Shown piece by piece: positions 1-5,741 of a DNA stretch of 7,962 nt; position 1 is the stretch's first letter, and every line of letters starts with the position of its first letter. The position numbers and the translations under genes are program-made. The DNA comes from Candidatus Electrothrix marina (GTDB lineage: Bacteria > Desulfobacterota > Desulfobulbia > Desulfobulbales > Desulfobulbaceae): the NCBI GenBank assembly GCA_004028495.1, contig MTKS01000057.1:1-7962 (forward strand), given 5' to 3'. The notes below the pieces were generated by a model that was not told where the DNA came from, made no database searches, and worked only from the letters and a program-made list of their open reading frames with translations.

Positions 1-39
1 GGTTTGTTTTTTTGCCCCCAACGGGGCTGTATTTATCAG

Positions 40-58
40 CTCAGGGTAACACCCTGAG
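40..58 (+). repeat. Palindrome unit, left outer arm of the cluster
   Basis: An 8-bp perfect stem CTCAGGGT/ACCCTGAG surrounds an AAC loop. Read in reverse complement, the unit at 187-205 has the same stem and loop except that one A-T pair is replaced by a G-C pair. The two are therefore inverted copies of one element. Confidence 0.8.
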
Positions 59-117
59 TCCGAGACCTTCTCGACCTTGGTACCCGCCGTTAAAAACAGC
101 GGGCTACTTTCTGCCGT

Positions 118-143
118 CCCTCCGGGACTATTGTCCCGGAGGG
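118..143. repeat. Central 11-bp perfect hairpin of the cluster
   Basis: The stem CCCTCCGGGAC pairs perfectly with GTCCCGGAGGG across a TATT loop. It is the strongest hairpin in the window and the axis of mirror symmetry for the whole block. No T-run follows it, so it does not look like a standard intrinsic terminator. Confidence 0.85.
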
Positions 144-186
144 GCATTCGATCATAGCCCAGTGATTTATCGCTGGGGATAAATTA

Positions 187-205
187 CTCGGGGTGTTACC
201 CCGAG
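187..205 (-). repeat. Palindrome unit, right outer arm of the cluster
   Basis: An 8-bp perfect stem CTCGGGGT/ACCCCGAG surrounds a GTT loop. It is the inverse-oriented partner of the unit at 40-58, sharing the flanking AGCTC and the loop (AAC in reverse complement), with one compensated base pair. Confidence 0.8.
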
Positions 206-298
206 CTAAAATTGTATAACCCCTTCGGGGTATGGCATCTGAAGAGCTGACAGCTCAACGAACAGATTAAACAGAGAATTTAGTCATAAACGAATATA

Positions 299-1957
299 AT
301 GATACGATCCCAAGTAAAAACACTGGTTGACCAATGTTTCCAGCAGGGCGTGGACCAGGGCCTCTGGTCCCAAGCCGCTGCAAACCTGTATAATGTGGAA
401 GTGCCCCGTCATGGGGGCCAAGGTGATTTTTCCACCAACTTCGCTATGGTGCTGGCTGGCAAAGAAAAGCGCAACCCCCGCGAGCTTGCCGGGCAGCTGG
501 TGGACCTGCTCAACCAAGATGAGACCTTGCTTGATAAGGTGGAAATCGCCGGACCAGGCTTTGTTAACCTCTTTCTCAAGCCTTCGGTCTGGAGCACCGT
601 GCTCGCACCCATCAGCGAGCAGGGCAGGGCCTTTGGCCTGTCCGATGTCGGTAAGGGGAAAAAGGTGATGGTGGAGTTTGTCAGCGCCAACCCCACCGGC
701 CCCCTCAGTGTAGGTCACGGTCGCAACGCCATCCTCGGGGATACCATTGCCCGGTTGCTCAAGGCCACCGGTCATGATGTGACCCGTGAATATTATTTCA
801 ATGATGCTGGCCGCCAGATGCGAGTTTTGGCCGATTCCCTCAAGGCTCGTTACTTGGAAAAGCTGGACCTGGAAAATGCATTCCCGGAAGACGGTTATCA
901 AGGCGATTATATTTATGAGATTGCCCAAGGGATGATTGACGAAGCCGGGGACAGCTTCAAAGATGTTGAGGACCAGACCCTTTTTCGCAAGCGGGCCCAG
1001 GAAGCCATCTTTGCCGATATTGATACCACCCTCAAGCGCATCGGTATTGCCTTTGATTCCTACTACAACGAGCATACCCTGTATGAAGAGGGTATGATTG
1101 AGGATGTGGTTGACCAACTCCGGGCCAAGGGGCTGGTGTACGAACAGGACGAGGCAACCTGGTTCAAGACCAGCGAATTCGGCATGGAACAGGACCGGGT
1201 GATTATCAAAAATACCGGTGAGCCCACTTATCGCCTACCGGACATAGCTTACCATCGTGAGAAGTTTCGGCGCGGCTTTGACTGGATGATCAACGTGTTC
1301 GGGGCTGACCATATTGCCACTGTGCCTGATGTTCTGGCTGGAATTGAGGCCCTGGGCCTTGATAAGTCCAAAATCCAAGTTGTTCTGCATCAATTTGTCA
1401 CCCTGTTGCGAGACGGCAAACAGGTCAAGATGTCCACCCGTAAAGCCACCTTTGTCACGGTGGATGAGCTGGTGGATGAGGTGGGCGTTGATGCGCTCCG
1501 CTTCTTTTTCCTGATGCGCAAGCCGGATTCCCAGCTGGAGTTTGATCTGGAACTGGCCACAGCCCAGAGTCAGGAAAACCCGGTCTACTATGTCCAGTAC
1601 GCCCATGCCCGACTCTGCTCCATTGAACGGATGGCAACGGAAAAAGGTGTCGCTCTGCCGGTGCTGGCCGAAACCGATCTTTCCCCCTTGCAGGAGGAGG
1701 AAGAATATCAGCTGCTCAAGACCTTGGCCTCCTACCCGGCCTTGGTTGCTGATGCGGCCACTGATCTGGCTCCGCATCGGATCATCTTCTTTCTTATGGA
1801 ATTAGCCGGAAATTTCCACTCCTTTTATAATAAGCATAAGGTGGTGACTGAAGATCAGCAGCTCACTGCTGCACGGCTCTGTCTTTGCCAGGGCATCAAG
1901 GCTGTGCTGGCTAATGGGCTGGATCTGGTTGGATTAGTCGCACCTGAGAAGATGTAG
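299..1957 (+). CDS. argS: Arginyl-tRNA synthetase (class I, 552 aa)
   Basis: This enzyme charges tRNA-Arg with arginine using ATP in the cytoplasm. The architecture is complete. An N-terminal Add-1 tRNA-recognition domain covers about residues 3-90. The Rossmann catalytic core begins near EFVSANPTGP at about 125-134. The DALR anticodon-binding helical domain (about 440-552) starts after the conserved NPVYYVQYAHAR stretch. The ATP-binding HIGH motif is read as SVGH (137-140), with Ser in place of the first His. KMSK is read as KMSTR (377-381), normal for many ArgS. The C-terminus PEKM is typical of the family, and 552 aa is the usual length. The ATG start gives the expected N-terminus (MIRSQVK), although no good Shine-Dalgarno stands close upstream; AGAGAA at 272-277 is too distant. 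The TATAAT at 295-300 overlaps the start codon and is probably chance. The gene is more G/C-rich than the glycan cluster downstream. It stands alone, converging on the Nudix gene 27 bases away. Identification is very secure. Confidence 0.98.
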   Translation: MIRSQVKTLVDQCFQQGVDQGLWSQAAANLYNVEVPRHGGQGDFSTNFAMVLAGKEKRNPRELAGQLVDLLNQDETLLDKVEIAGPGFVNLFLKPSVWSTVLAPISEQGRAFGLSDVGKGKKVMVEFVSANPTGPLSVGHGRNAILGDTIARLLKATGHDVTREYYFNDAGRQMRVLADSLKARYLEKLDLENAFPEDGYQGDYIYEIAQGMIDEAGDSFKDVEDQTLFRKRAQEAIFADIDTTLKRIGIAFDSYYNEHTLYEEGMIEDVVDQLRAKGLVYEQDEATWFKTSEFGMEQDRVIIKNTGEPTYRLPDIAYHREKFRRGFDWMINVFGADHIATVPDVLAGIEALGLDKSKIQVVLHQFVTLLRDGKQVKMSTRKATFVTVDELVDEVGVDALRFFFLMRKPDSQLEFDLELATAQSQENPVYYVQYAHARLCSIERMATEKGVALPVLAETDLSPLQEEEEYQLLKTLASYPALVADAATDLAPHRIIFFLMELAGNFHSFYNKHKVVTEDQQLTAARLCLCQGIKAVLANGLDLVGLVAPEKM

Positions 1958-2049
1958 CTTGATCGACATGATGGGCAGGAGCTTTCATGCAGACCGACGA
2001 CAGGCCGGGTTGCAATGCCTGCTTCTGCCCCGTGTCAGATGATCAAGCT
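1956..2049. repeat. Imperfect inverted repeat at the convergent argS/Nudix 3' ends
   Basis: AGCTTGATC at 1956-1964 is perfectly complementary to GATCAAGCT at 2041-2049. Inside these, GGGCAGGAGC at 1973-1982 pairs with GCTTCTGCCC at 2021-2030 with a single G-T pair. Similarity continues weakly inward (CATGCA-type sequence on the left, TGCAATG on the right). The repeat starts within the argS stop codon and covers the last 21 or so codons of the Nudix ORF. It could fold as a large hairpin at the end of both transcripts. It lacks a T-run, so Rho-independent termination is not demonstrated. Confidence 0.6.
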
Positions 2050-2512
2050 GGGCACAGCCCTGTGTTGTCAGCGTCAGCTCGACGATCTCGCGATGTTTAT
2101 CTATGAGACCATCTGGAAGAAAATTTGTCGGGAAAAACTTTGCTTCCAGGATTTCATGCGGATCCACCTGAAGCTCACCACCTCGTAATGTTGCCACCAT
2201 GCTGACTTCGACCCGCATTTTATAGCCGCTGTCAAAACGGAGAAAGCGGGTCACTTCGATATCAAAATTGGTTTCTTCCTTTACCTCCCGTACCAAGGTG
2301 TCGCTGAGTTCTTCCCGGCGGACTGCAAAACCGCTGGGAAGTCCCCATGACCCTTCTTCCCAATATCGATGCCGTAAAAGCAGGATCTCGCCCTGATCAT
2401 TAAACACAACTCCGGAAACACAGACATTCATCTTGCAGTGCAAGAACCACAGAATATACCACTGCATGGATCCATGAAGATTTTGCCATATTTTAGCCAG
2501 CAGGCTGTTCAT
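1985..2512 (-). CDS. Nudix hydrolase (175 aa)
   Basis: Nudix enzymes hydrolyse nucleoside diphosphates linked to another moiety, often damaged nucleotides, NDP-sugars or dinucleotides. The substrate cannot be assigned here. The Nudix box G-x5-E-x7-REVKEET is complete at about residues 61-83 (numbered from ATG), with the metal-binding REVKEE core present, but the last conserved Gly is Asn (EETNF). Before it lie a strand with VSGVVFNDQGEILLLRH and the GSWGLPSGF turn. The hydrophobic, Trp-rich N-terminal 28 residues resemble the lead segment in other Nudix proteins of this kind. An in-frame TTG sits one codon upstream at 2515, but ATG 2512 has the better spacing (6 bases) from a GAGGTGA ribosome site at 2516-2522. 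The last 21 or so residues (rich in Arg and Cys) are encoded inside the inverted repeat shared with the argS end, and may be an added tail rather than part of the fold. Family call is secure; function is open. Confidence 0.9.
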   Translation of the reverse strand: MNSLLAKIWQNLHGSMQWYILWFLHCKMNVCVSGVVFNDQGEILLLRHRYWEEGSWGLPSGFAVRREELSDTLVREVKEETNFDIEVTRFLRFDSGYKMRVEVSMVATLRGGELQVDPHEILEAKFFPTNFLPDGLIDKHREIVELTLTTQGCAQLDHLTRGRSRHCNPACRRSA

Positions 2513-2515
2513 CAA

Positions 2516-2522
2516 TCACCTC
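2516..2522 (-). promoter_or_regulatory. Shine-Dalgarno of the Nudix gene
   Basis: GAGGTGA on the minus strand lies six bases before ATG 2512 (counting from its GAGG core) and only three bases before the alternative TTG 2515. It therefore decides the start in favour of the ATG. Confidence 0.65.
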
Positions 2523-2570
2523 GAAAAAATCGGCTCCCAAAACAAGGCTTGAAAACCGGATGGAATAGCT

Positions 2571-2676
2571 TTATTTTTCTTCTACCGGATACGCCGTCTT
2601 ATCTTTCTGACGGAACCATTTTTTCCAGCCTCCTTTGAGGGCATATCAGTGTGACCAAAAACAGATTTTTCTTCAT
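2571..2676 (-). pseudogene. Tiny ORF with strong ribosome site, apparently frameshifted
   Basis: On the minus strand an ATG at 2676 follows AAGGAGA (2684-2690) at ideal spacing and opens MKKNLFLVTLI, a Lys-Lys start followed by a hydrophobic run. As read, the frame stops at 2599 after 25 residues. The neighbouring frame, open from 2645 to 2571, encodes a protein-like tail, LKGGWKKWFRQKDK, ending TAYPVEEK. Dropping one base near ATATGCC joins the two into a 34-residue peptide with an N-terminal hydrophobic segment and a charged, Trp-containing tail. It lies about 60 bases before the Nudix start, on the same strand and behind the same putative promoter, so it may be the first cistron of that transcript. 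I do not recognise the family. Alternatives are a 25-aa leader peptide, a sequencing error, or programmed frameshifting (no clear slippery site seen). Confidence 0.4.
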
Positions 2677-2683
2677 GCCCCTG

Positions 2684-2690
2684 TCTCCTT
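2684..2690 (-). promoter_or_regulatory. Shine-Dalgarno of the tiny ORF
   Basis: AAGGAGA on the minus strand has eight bases between its GGAG core (2685-2688) and ATG 2676. It is the strongest ribosome site in this part of the window and is the main reason to believe the tiny ORF is or was translated. Confidence 0.55.
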
Positions 2691-2698
2691 TTGTGAAT

Positions 2699-2759
2699 GT
2701 TTATTGCTAAAAAACGGTAACATGTCATTAATATGTCGACGCTGAATGCGGCAATAAAC
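2699..2759 (-). repeat. 9-bp inverted repeat in the leader of the tiny-ORF/Nudix transcript
   Basis: GTTTATTGC at 2699-2707 is perfectly complementary to GCAATAAAC at 2751-2759, with 43 bases between. It lies between the putative promoter and the ribosome site of the tiny ORF, so it would form the base of a leader-RNA stem or could be a split operator. No known riboswitch class is recognised. Confidence 0.4.
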
Positions 2760-2773
2760 TGGCAATTTTTTCT

Positions 2774-2802
2774 ATAATAAGCGAAATTATACTCCCCTTC
2801 AA
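2774..2802 (-). promoter_or_regulatory. Putative sigma70 promoter for the tiny ORF and Nudix gene
   Basis: On the minus strand TTGAAG (2797-2802) is followed after exactly 17 bases by TATTAT (2774-2779), matching the -35/-10 consensus at 4/6 and 5/6 positions. A second -10-like TATAAT lies inside the spacer (2786-2791) but lacks a spaced -35. Transcription would start near 2767, giving a leader of about 90 bases before the tiny ORF. Confidence 0.45.
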
Positions 2803-3140
2803 AACAAAAAGATTTTTTCCGGAAGGAAAGTATGACCTCCCATTGAGCCTCATAAGTCTCGTTGTCAGCTCGGGCAAAAGATGTTATCGTTTTTTTTATT
2901 TATGTCAGCTCGCTTGCAATGTCTGTTTCAACTTTTCTGAATGATGAAGAAAATACATAATGCAATAACAGGAAAAGGCTCACCCTTGTCCAAGTGCCAG
3001 GATATCATAGTGGGCAACTTTCTTTTTTTATTTTAGTGCCTTTGCAGACCAGATTTCTTACTCTGCTTTTAATTCTGCATAAGCAGTCGAATCTTGGGTG
3101 TCCCGGAGAAATAAATTCGCCTGGGACCCCCGGATCCTAA
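2803..3140. other. Intergenic stretch with no recognisable gene
   Basis: I see no supported gene here. Minor features are a 10-base direct repeat TGTCAGCTCG at 2863-2872 and 2903-2912 (40-base offset), T-rich tracts near 2890 and 3030, and a bulged stem pairing GGGTGTCCC (about 3097-3104) with GGGACCC (3123-3129). AACCGG/CCGGTT at 3140-3157 forms a 6-bp hairpin just past the end. The missing N-terminal part of the beta-propeller pseudogene may once have lain here, but I could not read convincing propeller sequence in it. Confidence 0.5.
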
Positions 3141-3697
3141 ACCGGTACGACCCGGTTATTAGCAGAAAATGCAAATACGCCTACCTGGTCTGCTGACGGA
3201 GAAAAGGTGTATTTTGTCCGCCAGGCAAACCAGTTTGTGGAATATACCCTTGCCAATCAAAAAGAAATTGTGGTATTTGAAACAGGGGAGAATCATTCAT
3301 TGAATGTTTCGATTCAACTTGAGACTCCTGCTTGGAGTGATAGCAAGCAAGCCTTGGCTGTGACGCTTCGGGGCGGAGCACGAGGGACTTTTATTATCAA
3401 TAAAGACAAATCACTCGACGGGCGGCAACGCCTTTTTTATGGTTGAACCAAAAACCCTGGAGAAAAAACTTTGGTTCGATGCTCCTTGGTGCATTCAGTC
3501 ATGAATATTTTCCGAAGATTTCAAATACAGGCGACATGCTGGTCTTCGGGGCAAGCACAGGAGGTCATGAGCATGATAGAGCAGATTATGAAATTTTTCT
3601 CTGGCCCATTGGTTCGCCTATGGGCAATACAGCCCGCCTGAGTTTTCATACCGGTAATGATAACTGGCCGGATATTTACTTAATTAACCATCCTTGA
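3141..3697 (+). pseudogene. Decayed TolB/PD40-like beta-propeller gene, multiple frameshifts
   Basis: Three frames read in succession give one propeller-type protein. Frame A (3141-about 3420) starts after a TAA at 3138 with TRLLAEN and contains the PD40 signature TPTWSADGEKVYFV and a second WSDSKQALAVTLRG repeat. Frame B (about 3418-3486) supplies GGNAFFMVEP through KKLWFDAP. Frame C (3488-3697) continues GAFSHEYFPKIS, then GGHEHDRADYEIFLW, and ends near NDNWPDIYL, the usual end of this family. The B-to-C switch is explained by one extra T at 3486-3487. The A-to-B switch seems to combine a frameshift with loss of about 20 residues. The N-terminal propeller blades are missing and no start with a ribosome site is visible. 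Family members are usually exported or periplasmic proteins with WD40-like blades. Any product would be inactive. The gene ends 16 bases before the glycan cluster, whose promoter could lie within it. Confidence 0.8.
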
Positions 3698-3713
3698 GCT
3701 AAGGAAACAAAAC

Positions 3714-4679
3714 GTGAAATTATCTGTTGTTATACCCGTTTATAACGAAGAAGAAAACATCAACCTCCTCTACGACGAGCTAAAAGATGTTCTCAAAACC
3801 ATAGAGCATGAGCACGAGATCCTCTTTATAGATGACGGTTCAAGCGACGCAAGCTTATCCCTGCTGGAAAAAATACAACAGCAGGATGAAAACGTCGTCG
3901 TAGTTTCCTTCCGTCGCAATTTTGGTCAGACTGCTGCCATGTCTGCCGGTTTTGATTACGCCACCGGAGATGTCATCGTCACTATGGACGGAGATATGCA
4001 GAACGATCCCTATGATATTCCTATGTTTTTGGAAAAAATGGAAGAGGGCTATGAGCTGGTCAGCGGCTGGCGCCATGATCGTCAGGATCCTTTTCTTAAT
4101 CGCCGCTTGCCTTCGATGATCGCGAATAAGATTATCTCGGTGGTGACGGGCGTTCATCTTCACGACTACGGATGTACTCTGAAGACTTTCAGAAAAGAGA
4201 TCACCCAAGGTATCCGGCTCTACGGAGAAATGCACCGCTTTATTCCTGCCATTGCCAGCGGTGTGGGCGGTAAAATTACCGAAATTAAGGCAAATCACCG
4301 TCCCAGGCGTTTCGGCACCTCAAAGTACGGTATTTCGAGAACTCTCCGCGTTGTTCTCGACCTGATGACCGTCAAATTCCTGCTCAGTTATGCAACTCGA
4401 CCTATTCAGATTTTCGGCATGCTCGGCCTTGCCAGTGGCGGTTCAGGATTTCTTATCGCCCTGATCATGACTGTTCAGCGGATGTTTTTTGACGTCCCCA
4501 TGGACAATAGACCTCTCCTCCTTCTGGCTATCCTGCTTATCCTTATGGGAATGCAGTTTATCTATATGGGATTGCTTGGAGAGCTTCAGGTTAGAACCTA
4601 CCATGAATCGCAAAAAAAGCCGATTTATGTGGTGCGCAGGGTCATTGGTCAACAAGAGCAGGAAGAAAACGCCGGTTGA
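3714..4679 (+). CDS. Membrane-anchored polyprenyl-phosphate glycosyltransferase, GT2 DPM1/GtrB-like (321 aa)
   Basis: Family members transfer one sugar from a nucleotide sugar to undecaprenyl (polyprenyl) phosphate on the cytoplasmic face of the inner membrane. The GT-A catalytic domain fills residues 1-225: SVVIPVYNEEENI at the start, the nucleotide-binding DDGSSD at 40-45, and the metal-binding DGD at 92-94 followed by the family signature MQNDP. The RRFGTSKYG loop at 198-206 is typical of ArnC/GtrB/DPM1 enzymes. Two hydrophobic helices follow (about 231-254 and 267-289), as in GtrB, then a short charged tail. The start is GTG, supported by AAGGA at 3701-3705, eight bases upstream. Its stop overlaps the next gene's ATG, so the two are translationally coupled. 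The length fits the family. The sugar and the specific role (lipid modification, O-antigen side branch or protein glycosylation) cannot be told from sequence. Confidence 0.93.
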   Translation: MKLSVVIPVYNEEENINLLYDELKDVLKTIEHEHEILFIDDGSSDASLSLLEKIQQQDENVVVVSFRRNFGQTAAMSAGFDYATGDVIVTMDGDMQNDPYDIPMFLEKMEEGYELVSGWRHDRQDPFLNRRLPSMIANKIISVVTGVHLHDYGCTLKTFRKEITQGIRLYGEMHRFIPAIASGVGGKITEIKANHRPRRFGTSKYGISRTLRVVLDLMTVKFLLSYATRPIQIFGMLGLASGGSGFLIALIMTVQRMFFDVPMDNRPLLLLAILLILMGMQFIYMGLLGELQVRTYHESQKKPIYVVRRVIGQQEQEENAG

Positions 4680-5734
4680 TGAATAATGATCAAGCCCCGG
4701 CGGTCAATCTTATTATTCCGAACTGGAATGGTCTGCGTTTTCTTCCCGTCTGTTTAACCTCGATAGAACAACAGAACTTCATTTCCCTGCAAATCACTGT
4801 TGTTGATAATGGGTCTCATGATGGCTCTCTGGAATATTTACGCGAGAATCATCCGCAGGTGCGAGTCATCGCGCTGCCGGAAAACAGGGGTTTCAGTGCG
4901 GCAGTAAATCAGGGTATTCTGAGCAGCACTGCTCCTTTTGTTTTTTTGCTGAATAATGATACAGAGTTGGACTCGGCCTGCCTGTCTCACCTAGTGCAGG
5001 TGGCAGAAGAACAAAAAGAATTTGATTTTTTTTCGCCCAAAATGCTCAGTTTCCATGACCGCACAGTATTGGACGGGGCAGGGGACGGATATCTACGCGG
5101 CGGGGCAGGGTATCGCTTAGGAACAATGGAACAGGATAATCCTGTGTATAATCAACCCGGCCCGATTTTTGGTGCCTGTGCCGGAGCCGTATTGTACCGT
5201 CGCTCGCTGTTTGATCAGATAGGTCTGTTTGATGAAGATTTTTTTGCCTATCTTGAAGATGTTGATCTGAATCTGCGTATCAATCACTCCGGCAGAAGAG
5301 GTTATTACGTACCGACAGCCAAGGTGTATCATATCGGCAGTGCATCCAGCGGTTCCAAAATCAACCCTTTTACGATCAGGCTCTCTACCCGTAATTCGTT
5401 CTATGTGCTGTTAAAAAACTATCCGGCCCGCCTGTTCTTTCGATTTTTGCCGGTTATTTTGATCTACCAATTTTTCTGGCTTCTTTTTGTCGTGAAAAAA
5501 GGGCAGATCCCTGCCTATCTGCAAGGGATTGGCCAGGCTGTGGTCAGCAGCAGGAAAATGAGAAAAAAACGCAAGGAACTCAGTAAATATGATTTGCTGA
5601 ATATTGGGGAATTTGCTGTTTGCTTATCTCTGGCGGAAAAAGTGGTTTTGGAGTCCATTATGCGTAGACGTCGGGCGGAAGGGAAGAATAATTGGTTGCT
5701 GAAACTCTACCTTGTTTTCTTTTGCAGAAAATAG
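4679..5734 (+). CDS. Glycosyltransferase family 2, WcaE/RfbN-like (351 aa)
   Basis: This is a GT-A fold transferase expected to add a sugar to a growing lipid-linked glycan in the cytoplasm. Visible motifs are NLIIPNWNG at the N-terminus, DNGSHDGS at 43-50 (nucleotide binding), NND at 92-94 (metal-binding DxD equivalent), GACAGAVLYRR (about 165-175), and YLEDVDLNLR at 191-200, which carries the probable catalytic acidic pair, followed by VYHIGSASSG. This set is typical of rhamnosyltransferase-like GT2 enzymes, but the donor is not proven. One hydrophobic segment at about 252-272 and a basic helix (SRKMRKKRKE) suggest membrane association. ATG 4679 shares one base with the upstream TGA (TGATG), indicating coupling. 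A TTG one codon earlier (4676) is a less likely start. AGGAAG at 4660-4665 is a rather distant ribosome site. Confidence 0.93.
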   Translation: MNNDQAPAVNLIIPNWNGLRFLPVCLTSIEQQNFISLQITVVDNGSHDGSLEYLRENHPQVRVIALPENRGFSAAVNQGILSSTAPFVFLLNNDTELDSACLSHLVQVAEEQKEFDFFSPKMLSFHDRTVLDGAGDGYLRGGAGYRLGTMEQDNPVYNQPGPIFGACAGAVLYRRSLFDQIGLFDEDFFAYLEDVDLNLRINHSGRRGYYVPTAKVYHIGSASSGSKINPFTIRLSTRNSFYVLLKNYPARLFFRFLPVILIYQFFWLLFVVKKGQIPAYLQGIGQAVVSSRKMRKKRKELSKYDLLNIGEFAVCLSLAEKVVLESIMRRRRAEGKNNWLLKLYLVFFCRK

Positions 5735-5741
5735 CTGAAAA

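Larger units (their letters stand above)
14..256. repeat. Nested cluster of nine short palindromes (REP/BIME-like)
   Basis: Nine hairpin-forming inverted repeats follow one another with almost no free sequence: 14-27 (5-bp stem), 40-58 (8 bp, loop AAC), 61-73 (5 bp, loop CCT), 83-103 (9 bp with one mismatch), 118-143 (11 bp perfect, loop TATT), 158-177 (8 bp with one G-T pair), 187-205 (8 bp, loop GTT), 219-231 (5 bp, loop TTC) and 244-256 (5 bp, loop GAC). The order is mirrored about the 118-143 hairpin: 83-103 matches 158-177 in inverse orientation, 40-58 matches 187-205, and 14-27 corresponds to 219-231. The left half is about 16 bases longer because of the extra 61-73 hairpin. No open reading frame is evident here. 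The block resembles REP/BIME elements, mobile non-coding palindromes moved in some genomes by Y1 (RAYT) transposases. No transposase is present in the window. It ends 42 bases before the argS start codon, so it could be part of the argS leader if transcribed. Confidence 0.85.

Noticed and set aside
118..143. Intrinsic terminator of an upstream gene
   Set aside because: The stem is strong but is followed by GCATTCG rather than a T-run, and it belongs to a symmetric block of hairpins.
14..256. CRISPR array or tRNA-like cluster
   Set aside because: The hairpins differ in sequence, with no constant repeat and unique spacers of equal size. No tRNA consensus (T-arm GTTC, CCA end) is present.
295..300. 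Consensus TATAAT just before the argS start
   Set aside because: It overlaps the ATG and has no -35 match 16-18 bases upstream. Transcription from it would begin inside the coding sequence.
387..394. Extended -10 TGTATAAT inside argS
   Set aside because: It has no fitting -35 hexamer, lies in coding sequence, and has no downstream start that would need it.
284..1117. 277-aa open frame on the minus strand opposite argS
   Set aside because: It is fully antisense to a secure argS, shows no family motifs, and has the composition expected of a shadow frame of a G/C-rich gene.
1235..1777. 180-aa open frame on the minus strand opposite the argS 3' half
   Set aside because: This is a shadow of argS. 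No recognisable domain or ribosome site is seen.
2438..2638. 66-aa plus-strand ORF across the Nudix start
   Set aside because: It overlaps the Nudix N-terminus and the tiny ORF on the other strand, and has no ribosome site or family resemblance.
3097..3157. Hairpins GGGTGTCCC/GGGACCC and AACCGG/CCGGTT as a terminator or a further REP copy
   Set aside because: The stems are short and bulged, with no T-run. The brief GTCCCGGAG match to the first block is too short to claim common origin.
3855..4298. 147-aa minus-strand frame inside the first glycosyltransferase gene
   Set aside because: It is antisense to a GT2 gene with all its motifs intact, and has no independent evidence.
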